A DNA stretch of 64,000 nt from JAFNGF01 sp964567045 (GCA_964567045.1 CAZMLE010000011.1:15143-79142); one strand, 5' to 3'. Positions 1 through 9,730 are shown, numbered from the stretch's first letter. A program made the numbers and translations. Notes: a model not told the origin generated them from the sequence alone.

Positions 1-1
1 T

Positions 2-700
2 GTCCCAGCATATAATGAAGAAAATAGTATTGATAGAGTTTTAAAGTCAATTAAAAGAGAATGTTCATCTTGTGATATTGTAGTTATAAATGATGGATCA
101 AGAGATGCAACGGCAAAAATAGCAGAGAGAAATGATGTGAATGTCATATCAGTACCATACAATCTGGGAATTGGTGGTGCTGTGCAAACAGGATTGTTAT
201 ATGCGCAAAAAAATGATTATGACATTGCAGTTCAATTAGATGCTGATGGTCAACATAAAGCCGAAGAAGTTAATAAGCTTATAGATACTCTGGAAAAAGA
301 TAGTGCAGATATGGTTTTAGGAAGTCGTTTCATGGATCAGAGTGATTACCATTCAACATTTATGAGAAGATTAGGTAATGTGATTTTTTCCGGTTTAATC
401 GCTATGGTCACTAAACAGTTCTTTACTGATTCTACATCTGGATTTCGTGCTTTTAATAAGCGAGCGCTTAATTTTCTTGCAAAGAATTATCCGACTGACT
501 TTCCTGAACCTGAATCTTTAGTAATTTTAAAAAAACATGGCTTTAAGATATCGGAAACCCCAGTTTCGATGGAAGAAAGGCAGGGAGGTCAATCTTCTGT
601 TACCAAATTTAAAGCACTCTATTTTATGATTTCTATTTCTATTGCCATTTTAATTGATTGGATTAAAAAACCAGTATTAAAGGAGAGCAATTATGACTGA
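2..700 (+). CDS. GT2 family glycosyltransferase (5'-truncated by window edge)
   Basis: This is a DPM1-like GT-A glycosyltransferase that would transfer a sugar from an activated donor, probably to a polyprenyl phosphate or nascent glycan at the inner membrane. The frame is open from base 2 and starts in mid-protein: VPAYNEE opens the nucleotide-binding fold, VVINDGSRD follows, then the metal-binding QLDADGQH and the SGFRAFNK segment typical of the family. A hydrophobic stretch near the C-terminus (FMISISIAILIDW) may be a membrane anchor. The stop overlaps the next gene by 8 bases, so the two are coupled. The segment is clearly AT-rich compared with the DNA after 2.2 kb. The acceptor is unknown. 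Confidence 0.93.
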   Translation, partial: VPAYNEENSIDRVLKSIKRECSSCDIVVINDGSRDATAKIAERNDVNVISVPYNLGIGGAVQTGLLYAQKNDYDIAVQLDADGQHKAEEVNKLIDTLEKDSADMVLGSRFMDQSDYHSTFMRRLGNVIFSGLIAMVTKQFFTDSTSGFRAFNKRALNFLAKNYPTDFPEPESLVILKKHGFKISETPVSMEERQGGQSSVTKFKALYFMISISIAILIDWIKKPVLKESNYD

Positions 701-1136
701 TAGACTAATACCTTTTCGTTTACAGCTTTTTGCAATTGCTGTAAGCGTCTTATTACTTATGGTAATTATCGTTCTTATTAGAAAAGGGAAATTGAAAGAA
801 GGATATTCTATTCTATGGTTTGCTATTGGTATTGGATTTTTAGTGATATCAGTATGGAATGATTTATTAAAATTGGTATCTAAAATAGTGGATGTGGAGT
901 ATGAGCCAGCAACATTACTTACTTTATTGTTAATAGGCTCCATTGTCGTGATGATTCATTTTACGGTGATTATTTCTGGATTTGATCACAAAAATAAAAC
1001 ATTAGCTCAATTCATTGGATTACTGATGTGGGAAATAAAGAAATTGAAACAAGAAAATGAAAAAATTAAAAATCAATTGCCTCAAATGAACAGTGGATCG
1101 GCCTTCTCATCTAAACAGGATGAAAAGAATGGTTAA
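693..1136 (+). CDS. DUF2304 family membrane protein
   Basis: This is a small membrane protein of 147 residues with three hydrophobic segments (about residues 8-28, 38-60 and 72-92), followed by a lysine/glutamate-rich tail that looks coiled-coil. This layout and the position directly after a DPM1-like GT2 match the DUF2304 family, which is usually found beside such transferases and may help recruit them or flip their product. That role is inference from gene neighbourhood. It overlaps the upstream GT2 by 8 bases and ends 11 bases before the deacetylase, so the three form one transcription unit. Confidence 0.85.
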   Translation: MTDRLIPFRLQLFAIAVSVLLLMVIIVLIRKGKLKEGYSILWFAIGIGFLVISVWNDLLKLVSKIVDVEYEPATLLTLLLIGSIVVMIHFTVIISGFDHKNKTLAQFIGLLMWEIKKLKQENEKIKNQLPQMNSGSAFSSKQDEKNG

Positions 1137-1147
1137 AGGTTAGGGTA

Positions 1148-1969
1148 ATGAACAATATATTAACATTTGACGTGGAAGATTGGTACCATGGTAATTTTTT
1201 AGATAATGGGAATAATCAAGTAGATTCTGTTGATCGAGTTATTGAGCCGACATTGAAGATAATAAAAATCTTAAAAGAGACTTCTAATAAGGCAACATTT
1301 TTTGTTTTAGGATGTGTTGCTGATAAATATCCGGAACTAATTAAAAAAATCTACCAAGAAGGACATGAAATTGCTTCCCATAGTTATGAGCACAAATTAA
1401 TCTACAATCTCGATCGTGATAAATTTGCCGCTGATATTAAAAAGTCTGTAAATATTCTTGAAAATATTACTGGAGAAAAAATATACGGTTATCGGGCACC
1501 TTATTGGTCGTTGTATTTACGAACAGATTGGGCTTGGGATGTGCTTGATAAGAATGATATATTGTATGATTCCAGCTTATATCCCTACAAGACTTATCTA
1601 TATGGCGATAATAGTATACCACGATTTAGATATGAATTAAGTAATTGTTCCTTATTCGAAATTCCACCCTCTACTCTTGAAGTTTCAAAGATTAGAATCC
1701 CTTTCTGTGGAGGTTTTTATTTCAGAGTCTTACCATATTGGTTTGTAAAATGGGGAATCAATCGGATTAATAAGTTAGATAAACAACCAGCAGTTTTTTA
1801 TCTACATCCCTATGAAATTGATGTAAAAAAACCAAAGAGTTCTCAAGGTCTTAGAAATAACTTTATTTTACATGCAAACATAAAGAAAGCAGAACAAAAG
1901 TTATTTAACTTATTGACGGATTTTAAGTTCGTATCCATCAAGGACTATTATGACTTGAAATCAAAGTAA
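1148..1969 (+). CDS. Polysaccharide deacetylase of the exosortase/EPS-associated type (DUF3473-like)
   Basis: This is a NodB-fold carbohydrate esterase that would remove N- or O-acetyl groups from a glycan. The N-terminus ILTFDVEDWYH carries the first NodB motif (D8, D11). The metal-binding histidines are H78 and H82 in SHSYEH, and GYRAPYWSL is the third motif. The C-terminal part (FCGGFYFRVLPY, then VFYLHPYEID) matches the DUF3473 extension found in deacetylases of exosortase-linked EPS loci. No signal peptide is visible. It lies in the AT-rich block with the GT2 and DUF2304 genes, whose base composition differs from the rest of the window and may mark a separately acquired cassette. Confidence 0.92.
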   Translation: MNNILTFDVEDWYHGNFLDNGNNQVDSVDRVIEPTLKIIKILKETSNKATFFVLGCVADKYPELIKKIYQEGHEIASHSYEHKLIYNLDRDKFAADIKKSVNILENITGEKIYGYRAPYWSLYLRTDWAWDVLDKNDILYDSSLYPYKTYLYGDNSIPRFRYELSNCSLFEIPPSTLEVSKIRIPFCGGFYFRVLPYWFVKWGINRINKLDKQPAVFYLHPYEIDVKKPKSSQGLRNNFILHANIKKAEQKLFNLLTDFKFVSIKDYYDLKSK

Positions 1970-2274
1970 TGAAATTCTCCCTTCACAGGTTCCGGGTTTG
2001 GAATGGAAATGAAAATAGCAGCATTCATAACTAAGACAAAGGCGCGAACCTATGAAGCGCCCATATCTTAGATCAATTGAGAAATCAAGGCAAATAAGAG
2101 AAGTCCATCTTTTTCATCCCTATTGTCTTTCCATACACTTATGGGATGATATTCTAATAAAACTTATAGCAGCGCAAGTCATTAACCTTAGTGCAATGAA
2201 GAGAAATTTTTCCTGCTCGCATCGACCGATATCATGGAAAAATATCTTGCGGTTCTCCCAGAAAGAGGTTGGTA
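1970..2274. other. Intergenic stretch, no supported gene
   Basis: About 300 bases separate the deacetylase from the SGNH hydrolase gene. A 77-codon open frame (2052-2285) has no recognisable domain, and I do not treat it as a gene. Base composition changes from AT-rich to balanced here, so this is the likely boundary between two DNA blocks. A ribosome binding site (agaaagagg) sits at its right end. Confidence 0.5.
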
Positions 2275-3501
2275 ATGATGGTTGATTCTTTTTCCCATCG
2301 CTGGACTCCGGCTATATGGCTATTTCTACTCTGCCTGGCACTGGCCATTTTGCTCTGGCCGCCCCTGATAGAACAGGTCGTCTCGCTAAACTGGAAAATA
2401 TGCGATATGCGAACCATCGCACTCGGCAGCCAATTGTTCATGGCCCTCACGGCGATAATCATTCTTTTTGGCCGACGGCAGATCGATAAGTGGCTTTCCC
2501 TACATAAACCCTCGGGTAAAACGCTCGTGTTTACTCTCGTGACATTGAGTTTGTCGATCATTATTTGCCTTGCTGCGATGGAAATCGGCCTGCGCCTCTT
2601 TCGTGACCCGTTACGGGCAACCTGGGAACCGGCTGATTATAAGCGGGTGCAATATGATCCCATATTGGGTTGGACTTATATTCCGAATCAGTCGGTGACG
2701 CAGACCTTTGTCAAAGGACAACCGCCGGTGCCCGTCCATATTAATGCGCAGGGCATACGCGTGGCGAAGCCAGACACCCGGCTAGACCCCAACCTACCCA
2801 CGGTGATCTTTGTCGGCTGCTCTTATACCATGGGCTATGGCCTGCCCTTTGAAGATACGTTTATCGGCCAGTTGGCTGCGTATCCTAACTTCCCTTATCA
2901 GGTTGTCAATCTGGGTGTCGAGGCCTACGGAACCGATCAGGCCTGGCTGCGACTACAGCAGTACATGTACGATTTTAATACAATCGCCGTTGTCTACACT
3001 TTCCTTCCAGACCACCCCGATCGTAACCTCAACTATGACCGCCGTCTACTTTTTCGCGGTGTTAGAATGGTGGGAACCAAACCTTTGTTTGGACTGAAGC
3101 GTGATGGATCTGTATATTTGAAGAAGACGCCAGTCCGGCTTGAAGATTACAACTGTCTGCGGCTATGGGTGATGGTGCAGCGGGCTTGGCTCAAGTGGGG
3201 GCCGGAGCCCAGCCTTCGGTTGTCTCGTGCACTCATCGACGCGATGGGAAAAAAGGTAGAAGCGGCAGGAGCAACATTTATCGTTGTCTACTGGAGCTTT
3301 TGGGATGACGACGCTGCATTTGCCTATCCTGTGTTTGATGACATCGCGTATCCCTTTGTCGATCTCTGTGCCCAGCACCCGGATGGTTGGCAAAACATGC
3401 GCCTCCCCAACGACAGCCACCCAAATGCTGAAGCAGGCACATATGTTGCTAAGCGTCTGGCCGCCAAATTGGTTGAATTGGGCCTAATGCCTGAGGAATA
3501 A
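2275..3501 (+). CDS. SGNH/GDSL-like hydrolase with N-terminal membrane segments
   Basis: This is a probable carbohydrate or lipid esterase of the SGNH superfamily, possibly acting on O-acyl groups of surface glycans. The N-terminal third holds three hydrophobic stretches, which place the catalytic domain outside the cytoplasm. Block I is VIFVGCSYTMGYG with the nucleophilic serine, the NLGVEAYGTDQ region follows, and NDSHPNAEA near the C-terminus supplies the Asp/His pair. I chose the ATG at 2275 over the upstream TTG (2269) because AGAGG lies about 7 bases before it. It stands alone, between the AT-rich EPS block and transposase debris. Confidence 0.85.
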   Translation: MMVDSFSHRWTPAIWLFLLCLALAILLWPPLIEQVVSLNWKICDMRTIALGSQLFMALTAIIILFGRRQIDKWLSLHKPSGKTLVFTLVTLSLSIIICLAAMEIGLRLFRDPLRATWEPADYKRVQYDPILGWTYIPNQSVTQTFVKGQPPVPVHINAQGIRVAKPDTRLDPNLPTVIFVGCSYTMGYGLPFEDTFIGQLAAYPNFPYQVVNLGVEAYGTDQAWLRLQQYMYDFNTIAVVYTFLPDHPDRNLNYDRRLLFRGVRMVGTKPLFGLKRDGSVYLKKTPVRLEDYNCLRLWVMVQRAWLKWGPEPSLRLSRALIDAMGKKVEAAGATFIVVYWSFWDDDAAFAYPVFDDIAYPFVDLCAQHPDGWQNMRLPNDSHPNAEAGTYVAKRLAAKLVELGLMPEE

Positions 3502-3602
3502 CAGGGAGCAATCTGGTCGTACGCTCAAATCCGTAGAAGACAAGCGCCTTACCCAATCGGTCTCAGCAAGCACCTATCCGGTCCCAGGAATACATGAAAA
3601 TA

Positions 3603-3755
3603 TTAAGCGTTAAGGTTGTTGAGCATTTTGTTCAGGGTCTTTTCGACGGTGTCGCGTACCAGCGAATCCAGATGCGAATGGATTTTTGCCTCATCAATTT
3701 TGATAACCTTGCTCAAGTTCTTTTACAATTCTGCCGATCTCTTCTCGTCTTTCAT
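3603..3755 (-). pseudogene. IS256-family transposase, N-terminal remnant
   Basis: The minus strand reads MKDEKRSAEL, a stop codon, then KNLSKVIKIDEAKIHSHLD and VRDTVEKTLNKML. This matches the conserved N-terminus of IS256/mutator-type transposases. An in-frame TAA replaces codon 11 and the frame ends after about 50 codons, so it is dead. The sequence just beyond its start (to about 3845) looks like the original terminal region of the element. It is one of several transposase fragments in the first 16 kb. Confidence 0.7.
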
Positions 3756-3918
3756 TTCAAGCCCTTTCTCTGATTGAATGGTTTGTTTGGTCAACTATCC
3801 ATCAACCAGATTGAGGGCTTCATTTGTGTCCCATAAAAATGTGCGAAAAATATTGTACGTTATCACAAAGAGGATGTGGTCTCTGCTCCTCACACCCGGT
3901 CGGACTGTTCGGCGGGGG

Positions 3919-5595
3919 TCAGCGCTGGATGGGCTTGCTTCGGTAGCGCACGTTTGCCCCCCGCCCGAAGAGAGGCATATCTACTTCATCTACGCGCTCT
4001 ATCGGAACAAGAAACCGGTAGACGCATACGCTGATCTTCTCCACGCCAGTCGTCCGCATCCTCGTGATCGGGAAGGACTTCACCAGCTCGAACTCCGGCC
4101 CCTTGATAGCTTTGCGCAAGTGCCAAGGGGCTGCGATCTGCGAGGCCGCAGGATCATCAGCCACGGCCACCCACTGGCATCCACCGCGCTTTCGTAACAC
4201 TTCGACTACGTCCTGGGGAGACGAGACGAACTCCTGCGGGCCACGGGACCGGGATTCGGCATAGAGCAGTTTACTGCCGAGGACCGCCCGACGGCGATAG
4301 TCAGGATCCCCGGCCTGAAGATAGAAGGTAAAAATGTTATAATTTTTGCCGTCGTAAAACACAGGTTCGTCCGGGGCGATCTTCTCCAGGTACCCCACGA
4401 GTTGCTTATAGCCCGAAACCGAATTAACAGATACTTTCGAGGCCAGCCACGTCTGGCCGATGAAGAGCGCCGCTACGGCGGCTAGGGTTGCAGCCCTTGC
4501 CCACCCCGGCCTCATTCTTGCGAGCTTGCCAACGCAGTGGACCATTGAAAGCAGGCCGAGCAAGCAGAAGATGACTATCGGCACGGACAGCAGCAGTATG
4601 TAGCGACCCTCTCTGGCCGGCACGTACGAGAAGAAGGTAAAGCAGACCACCGTCATAATCAACAGGAGGATCGTTTCATGCCGCCACCGCCGGATAAGCA
4701 TCCCGCCGGCAATGCCAAATGCCGCGATAAATAAGAGATGTGTGCCGAAAAGTTCTGGAAGGCATACAAGATAGTATGCCCAGTGCCAGTGCGACACGTT
4801 TGTGAAAGAGGTAACCGTGCCCGTGGCCCACACGATGCGATTCTGCTCAAACTTCATCACCACAATTGCCCATGGCAGCATCGCCAGCGCGGAGACCACG
4901 AAAACCGCCAGCGTCCTGCGGTACCACAGCAAACGCCAGCGGCGTTCTACGATGAGCCAGATGCTGGCGATCAAAAGCAACACGCAACTTGTCAGGTATG
5001 TCAGGATCGACAGCACCGCCAGAGCCGCCCCGACGTACAACTGTCGCCACACAGGAGATGTGGGCGGCGACTCCAGCCATCTGCGAAGGTGGTAAAGAGC
5101 CCCTATGCTCAGCGCCAGGGCAGGAACGTTCAGCATGATGGCGTGAGACCACTGAACCACCCCGGGCAAGAGAACGAGCAGCACCCCGGCCCAACCGGCG
5201 TCTTCCGCAATCCATCTGCGACACCAGGCGGTCGTGTAGAGAGCCGCCATCAGCGCGAATCCAAGCACAAGGCCTTTGGCAATATACGGTGACGGTCCGA
5301 ACGCCCCGAAGAAAACTGCCTCCAGGAAGTAGAACAGCGGTGGGTACTTTGTGGGGTCGATCACCGGATAGCGCGCGTGATAGCTGAGGGCGTAGCCTCT
5401 GGGATCGAAGGACAAGTTCAGCAGATAATCCTTCCAAAAGAGCCCATTGGCTGCGTGGCCCGGCGCATCAGGAAACCAGAGCCCGTCGTTGTCCCAATGC
5501 AGCCAGCACAGGAAGAGCCAAGCTATGAATACCAGCAGAACTTGGGGCGAAAGCCAAGTTCGTTTCCGGGCTTCGGACATCGCCCTGCACCGCAT
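3919..5595 (-). CDS. GT-C fold (GT39/ArnT-like) integral membrane glycosyltransferase
   Basis: This is a multi-spanning membrane protein of about 558 residues that would use a polyprenyl-phosphate sugar to glycosylate a lipid, protein or glycan at the periplasmic face. The first loop after TM1 carries an acidic motif (LWFPDAPGHAANG), the usual catalytic position in GT-C enzymes. TKYPPLFYFLEA follows, then roughly ten further hydrophobic helices and a soluble C-terminal domain. I chose the ATG at 5595 because GGAG lies 7 bases upstream. An ATG at 5580 and a TTG at 5616 are alternatives. The substrate cannot be told from sequence. Confidence 0.85.
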   Translation of the reverse strand: MRCRAMSEARKRTWLSPQVLLVFIAWLFLCWLHWDNDGLWFPDAPGHAANGLFWKDYLLNLSFDPRGYALSYHARYPVIDPTKYPPLFYFLEAVFFGAFGPSPYIAKGLVLGFALMAALYTTAWCRRWIAEDAGWAGVLLVLLPGVVQWSHAIMLNVPALALSIGALYHLRRWLESPPTSPVWRQLYVGAALAVLSILTYLTSCVLLLIASIWLIVERRWRLLWYRRTLAVFVVSALAMLPWAIVVMKFEQNRIVWATGTVTSFTNVSHWHWAYYLVCLPELFGTHLLFIAAFGIAGGMLIRRWRHETILLLIMTVVCFTFFSYVPAREGRYILLLSVPIVIFCLLGLLSMVHCVGKLARMRPGWARAATLAAVAALFIGQTWLASKVSVNSVSGYKQLVGYLEKIAPDEPVFYDGKNYNIFTFYLQAGDPDYRRRAVLGSKLLYAESRSRGPQEFVSSPQDVVEVLRKRGGCQWVAVADDPAASQIAAPWHLRKAIKGPEFELVKSFPITRMRTTGVEKISVCVYRFLVPIERVDEVDMPLFGRGANVRYRSKPIQR

Positions 5596-5616
5596 TTCCT
5601 GACTCCGGTCTGCCAA

Positions 5617-6251
5617 CGTGGTCGCTCAAATCCAGCCAGAACTCCCAAAAGCTTCAAGAACTCCCGTGGCTCAAGCCAGCCAGCGCACGGCCCCTTGCCT
5701 ATGCTCGGTTGTCCTCCTGTCTCACTTGCGGCTTGCGGTCTACCAACCTCCGCCCAAATGACAGTCAAGTTTCTTATAGCCTTGGTTGAGTTCTGCGTCA
5801 ACCCCTTTTTATGAGACTGCCCAGCTCTTAGCCCAACTTTCGCACATTCAGGGCTAAAACGACATTGCTGATAGCATCAGCGTGGTTGGTCTCCACTACA
5901 ACGTAAACCTTGTAAAGACAAATATTGACAACTCAAGCCAAAACGAGGCTTCCGGCTGCTCTCTATACAGTAGTTGTAATCGACAAATCTCTTGCTCACC
6001 TTAACCTTAACCTTAACCGCAAAAAACAAAGCAAAAAGCAAGTTTGGCCAGTTGTGAGCGTCCTATATTTCGACCTATGTGGCGGAAAAAAATAAAAAAA
6101 GGCCTGCTCATACAGGCCTTTTAACAGTTGCGTAGTTCTCCTCCTCGGATGCCGTAAGGAAGCGCTTCAGAAGAACCCATTACTTCCAAGCGGGCAATCG
6201 TTACTTGTGTCCGAAAGTCCTATCGAGTAGGTATTTCCGATCCATCAAGAC
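5617..6251. other. Gene-poor stretch with one terminator-like hairpin
   Basis: About 630 bases hold no supported gene. Open frames here are short and lack homology I recognise. A short run of the hexamer ccttaa occurs near 6000-6018. The only clear element is the hairpin at 6097-6122, listed separately. Confidence 0.5.
6097..6122 (-). terminator. Rho-independent terminator for minus-strand transcription
   Basis: AAAAGGCCTG pairs with CAGGCCTTTT around a 6-base loop. On the minus strand the stem is followed by an almost pure T tract (the plus strand has aataaaaaaa before it). It would end transcripts reading out of the IS4 remnant. Confidence 0.7.
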
Positions 6252-6750
6252 CTAAATCCAATGAATACAATTATCTCGGCACTGAAAGACCATGTAAAAA
6301 CAGGACAACTTTGATACGAAGGTGTTGTTTGATCCATTTGAAGAACAATTCCACCTGCCAGCAGCACCTGTAAAGAGCCGTGCAATGGCTATCGCTGGCA
6401 ATGTAAAACAGTTGGTTAAAAACACCAGGTGTTCTTCTGTTTCCTTGTCCACATAATGGATACGTCGGAGTTTTGTGGGATAATCTCTGGACGAATAAAA
6501 ACCACTCAGCACAATTGTCTAATCGCATCGCAGACCGGTCGGTTCGTCTATCGGATGAGAATACAACCGGCGAAATTGAAAGTTTACCTTTGCCGGAGTC
6601 ACAAAAAACGCCAGGCATTGATCGAATACGTAGAGACGAGCGAAGTCGAAGATATCCGCCATCCATGATATAGAACGCTCCAGCTTCCGGAATGGTATCG
6701 TCGAGGATGTGGGGGGGCAAATTGACCGATGGCTGGCCCATACGGATTTG
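6252..6750 (-). pseudogene. IS4-family transposase, frameshifted remnant
   Basis: Several minus-strand frames together spell the C-terminal half of an IS4 transposase: IPEAGAFYIMD, then FDFARLYVFDQCLAFFV, RRLYSHPIDEPTGLRCD, YPTKLRRIHYVDKETEE and finally WQVELFFKWIKQHLRIK with the conserved YREK-like region. The pieces lie in different frames, so at least two or three frameshifts have occurred and the N-terminal half is missing. The element is inactive. Confidence 0.75.
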
Positions 6751-6838
6751 CTGCGCACATAGAGTGCCACGTTGTGCTGCTGGATAACAAGTTGCATGCC
6801 AGCCGGTGGACGATGAGCACCCTCTTGTATAACGTAGT

Positions 6839-7234
6839 TCACATAACTAACGGCACCGCTCTTGCGGTGTGCATAGTAGTCCAGATTAGAGGAGAGCCTC
6901 CATAGCTTCCAAGCGGTACAATTGGATCACATGCGTACGGAAAAAGATACCGAAGCATCTCAGAACGCCTGAATGCAGCCGGATTGAGTTCATCGTATCC
7001 ACCGATGCGGTCTTCGATTGCTTCACCTATTAGTCCCGCGTGGTCAGGCACAAAGTAAGGATGCGCTGAATCGGCTAAATGAAAGAGCTCAGAGACACTT
7101 TGCACGGCGTTTCTGCCTACAAACGCGGGAGGCCACGAAACGGCGACCACGACGAAAAGGCACAGAACCGGCCCGCTCCTTGCCGCTGCAGACAGGCCTG
7201 GCTCAACATTATCAATGGATACTTTCTGCGCCAT
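6839..7234 (-). CDS. Hypothetical protein, probably truncated
   Basis: This is a frame of 131 codons with one hydrophobic segment (about residues 21-40, GPVLCLFVVVAVSWPPAFV), consistent with an N-terminal anchor, followed by a soluble part rich in Asp, Glu and Pro. I recognise no domain. It runs up to the IS4 debris, so it may be the N-terminal stub of a longer membrane protein cut by the insertion. Coding status is uncertain. Confidence 0.35.
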   Translation of the reverse strand: MAQKVSIDNVEPGLSAAARSGPVLCLFVVVAVSWPPAFVGRNAVQSVSELFHLADSAHPYFVPDHAGLIGEAIEDRIGGYDELNPAAFRRSEMLRYLFPYACDPIVPLGSYGGSPLIWTTMHTARAVPLVM

Positions 7235-7286
7235 AGGAATCCGTCATGAAACTTGCATGCAGGGCAGGGTAAGGAATCTAACTCAG

Positions 7287-7407
7287 AAAAATTAACAGGC
7301 TGTTGAAAGACGCCCATCTGCTGCGTTGCGTGAAAAATTCGTCATTGCATCTGAGCATTTTAGAACAGCCTGCAGAAAAAGACTTTTTCAACAACCTGTT
7401 AATTTTA
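7287..7407. repeat. MITE-like element with terminal inverted repeats
   Basis: AAAATTAACAGGCTGTTGAAA at the left end is matched in inverted orientation by TTTTTCAACAACCTGTTAATTTT at the right, with about two mismatches, bracketing about 75 bases with no coding capacity. The size and long terminal repeats fit a non-autonomous transposable element or a solo hairpin repeat. It sits between a probable gene stub and the GT-C gene. Confidence 0.6.
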
Positions 7408-7449
7408 CCTGCCGGGATGCACCCGGTTAAAGGTTTGTGAGAATTCAGG

Positions 7450-9639
7450 TTAATTTTGATTGATACCATCCTTTTTTACTGTCGGCTCGCGTTTCGACAC
7501 GGGACGTTTGGCTACCTCAAAGCCGCCATGGGTTATAGAGGGACCATTAACGATCCACACATCTCGATCCGGATAGGCCTGCAGTATCTTAGCTCTAATC
7601 TCGGTGTCCCGGTCCCAGGCATATACGGGTGCGTTTGCATTCGGATTTAGTGGATTATGGATCCATGCTGATTGATAATCAGAAGAATTGCCCCGAACTA
7701 ATACCAAGCTTTTTCCAAACCCATACTTCGCTGCAAGGGCGCGAATGCCGGGCCGCATGCCACGAAAATGGTGATATTTGTCTATGGACCGCCAGGGAAA
7801 ATAATTAATCAGAGTGAGCACGCTCAGCGACAAGACAGCCACGATCACCCGCGTGCCGTTAACAGTAGAGCCAACGGGTCCGGATTCTAACATTCGTTGC
7901 AGAATCTGGACACCCCTGACCGTCAGAGCGATCAGTGGCAGCAACATCAGGTACCAATATCGCGCCCCGAAATCCGGCCCGCCGCTAAACCAGTATAGGC
8001 TGTAAATTCCTAAAATAGTGATGATCACGGCAAGCATAAGATGCTCATTTCTCCGCATTTTTCCAGAAAACAACACGAGGGCAGCGATAATAAGGGAACC
8101 GGTGCTCCATCCAAACAATTCTATATTTATAGAGAAGATGTTCAGGTTGGCATTTATCAACGCATCGATCAGACTATGGCCGGGATACGGGTCCAGGGCC
8201 CAGCCCAGCCCGCGATCCGGGCCAAAACCCAATGCATTAGCTTTTGGTCCATAGTATGTCTCGTAATACGCCTGGAGGGGAAACACGGTTGCGTTTCCGG
8301 TGATATGCTTGTTATAGGGGAGAATAAGCGCGCCGATCAAAGCTGCACCAAGAACAAACGTCACGACAGAAGAAGCTTTCAATCTTTGTCCGCCGACACC
8401 GATTGCCCAAAGACCGAGAACTCCTGCCACGATAAGGCCATCAAGTGGCCTGATTAGACTCACCATTCCGACACCGAATCCACCAAATAGTCCCCATATT
8501 GCTTTGTGGGTCCTTCTGGCGCGGGTTATCGCAACTGCAGCAGCAAGGGCGCAAGTTAGAGTGAGCGTGTGGCTCATGAAATTCATGGCCATGAAAATAA
8601 ACCATGGCGATATGCACAACAAGAAAACCGCAATACGTGCCATGAAACGATCGGAGATCTCTTGAAAAAAGAGGTAGGTAAGTAATACACTCAGTCCTGC
8701 CAGCACGGGATTAATTAGCCAGGGGACTCCAAGAAGAACGCCAATTGCCAACACCGCGGGCCAACCTGGAGGAAATATGGAATACCATCTGTGCGATTCG
8801 TGGGGTATCATATAAAAGCTGAAGGCCTCGGGAACAGGGGGGGCCGGCACTGTCAGCGTTCCACTCGCCAGATAACGTGCGTGAAAGAGATAAATAACCT
8901 CATCAGGAATGTGCGGGTGTCGTTCATAGGAGATATAATTCAACAACGCTGCCAGAACTGTCACCCAAATGGCTGCTACTATGGCAAAACGGTCTATATT
9001 TGAAGAATTTCTTGTCTCCTCCTTCTCGGATCGGCAGAAGAAGTTGTCAAGTCTTTGCCTCCAAGAAACCAGTACTTCTTCAGGAAGGGACCATACCATC
9101 AGTAAAATGTTCACCAGGTTCACGGCCTGCACAAATGCAGCAAATAGGAGCTCAGCCATGTAAACTGGAATCTCACGCGATACCGCAGCACTTGATAGGC
9201 AGAAAACCAGCCCAATACCGAAAAGCTGCCAGGGCTTGAAGCTACTGCCAAACCAGCTTCGAATTGCTGACCATCGTGTTCTGACCCCTGCCACTACGAG
9301 TGCGGTTTGTAAAGCAAAAAATATTAACAGCAACGGGTGCGTTTCTGTGAAAAGACGGTCAAAAGGTCTGTAGTGTTGGTAGTGGATCAGCGGTCCGGCA
9401 TCAATCATCTGAAGTGATACTGCTTGCCCCACAAGTGCCAGTGCAAACCATAGTGCAGACTTTTTAAATCGTCCTGCCACGCTCCATCCTAATATAATTA
9501 AGGCCACACCTGTAGAGACTGGCAGGCAAAGGGTTCCATTGGGAAATCCTTCGGCATTTCGAAACCGAGGATCGGAAAATGCCCAGCCCAACAAACATAT
9601 TCCGAGCAACCCGTTCAAAAGCTGTAGAACTCGGGACAA
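7450..9639 (-). CDS. Large GT-C type membrane protein (GT39-like)
   Basis: This is a protein of about 730 residues with more than a dozen hydrophobic segments. The motif HPHIPDEVIYLFHARYLASG resembles the first-loop acidic motif of GT39/ArnT-like enzymes and follows a long N-terminal membrane region (about residues 1-200). RWYSIFPPGWPAVLA follows. A soluble C-terminal domain ends in a basic tail. It would transfer a lipid-linked sugar at the outer face of the inner membrane. The open frame extends to 9759, but its first codons lie inside the ISL3 transposase remnant. I prefer the TTG at 9639, which has AGGA 7 bases upstream. The insertion may have replaced the native promoter. Confidence 0.8.
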   Translation of the reverse strand: MSRVLQLLNGLLGICLLGWAFSDPRFRNAEGFPNGTLCLPVSTGVALIILGWSVAGRFKKSALWFALALVGQAVSLQMIDAGPLIHYQHYRPFDRLFTETHPLLLIFFALQTALVVAGVRTRWSAIRSWFGSSFKPWQLFGIGLVFCLSSAAVSREIPVYMAELLFAAFVQAVNLVNILLMVWSLPEEVLVSWRQRLDNFFCRSEKEETRNSSNIDRFAIVAAIWVTVLAALLNYISYERHPHIPDEVIYLFHARYLASGTLTVPAPPVPEAFSFYMIPHESHRWYSIFPPGWPAVLAIGVLLGVPWLINPVLAGLSVLLTYLFFQEISDRFMARIAVFLLCISPWFIFMAMNFMSHTLTLTCALAAAVAITRARRTHKAIWGLFGGFGVGMVSLIRPLDGLIVAGVLGLWAIGVGGQRLKASSVVTFVLGAALIGALILPYNKHITGNATVFPLQAYYETYYGPKANALGFGPDRGLGWALDPYPGHSLIDALINANLNIFSINIELFGWSTGSLIIAALVLFSGKMRRNEHLMLAVIITILGIYSLYWFSGGPDFGARYWYLMLLPLIALTVRGVQILQRMLESGPVGSTVNGTRVIVAVLSLSVLTLINYFPWRSIDKYHHFRGMRPGIRALAAKYGFGKSLVLVRGNSSDYQSAWIHNPLNPNANAPVYAWDRDTEIRAKILQAYPDRDVWIVNGPSITHGGFEVAKRPVSKREPTVKKDGINQN

Positions 9640-9730
9640 GACCTTATCCTTTCGGAACAAGTATTTAACAGAACTTTCTTTTTGACAGGCCAAGCATAGA
9701 AAAATATTTTTTGTTTGAAAAAAAATCGGT

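Noticed and set aside
2052..2285. 77-codon plus-strand frame between deacetylase and SGNH hydrolase
   Set aside because: No recognisable domain, no clear RBS and it overlaps the better supported SGNH start.
4738..5437. Long frames on both strands inside the GT-C gene at 3.9-5.6 kb
   Set aside because: They are rich in Arg/His/Gln/Pro, lack hydrophobic periodicity and overlap a well-supported membrane protein.
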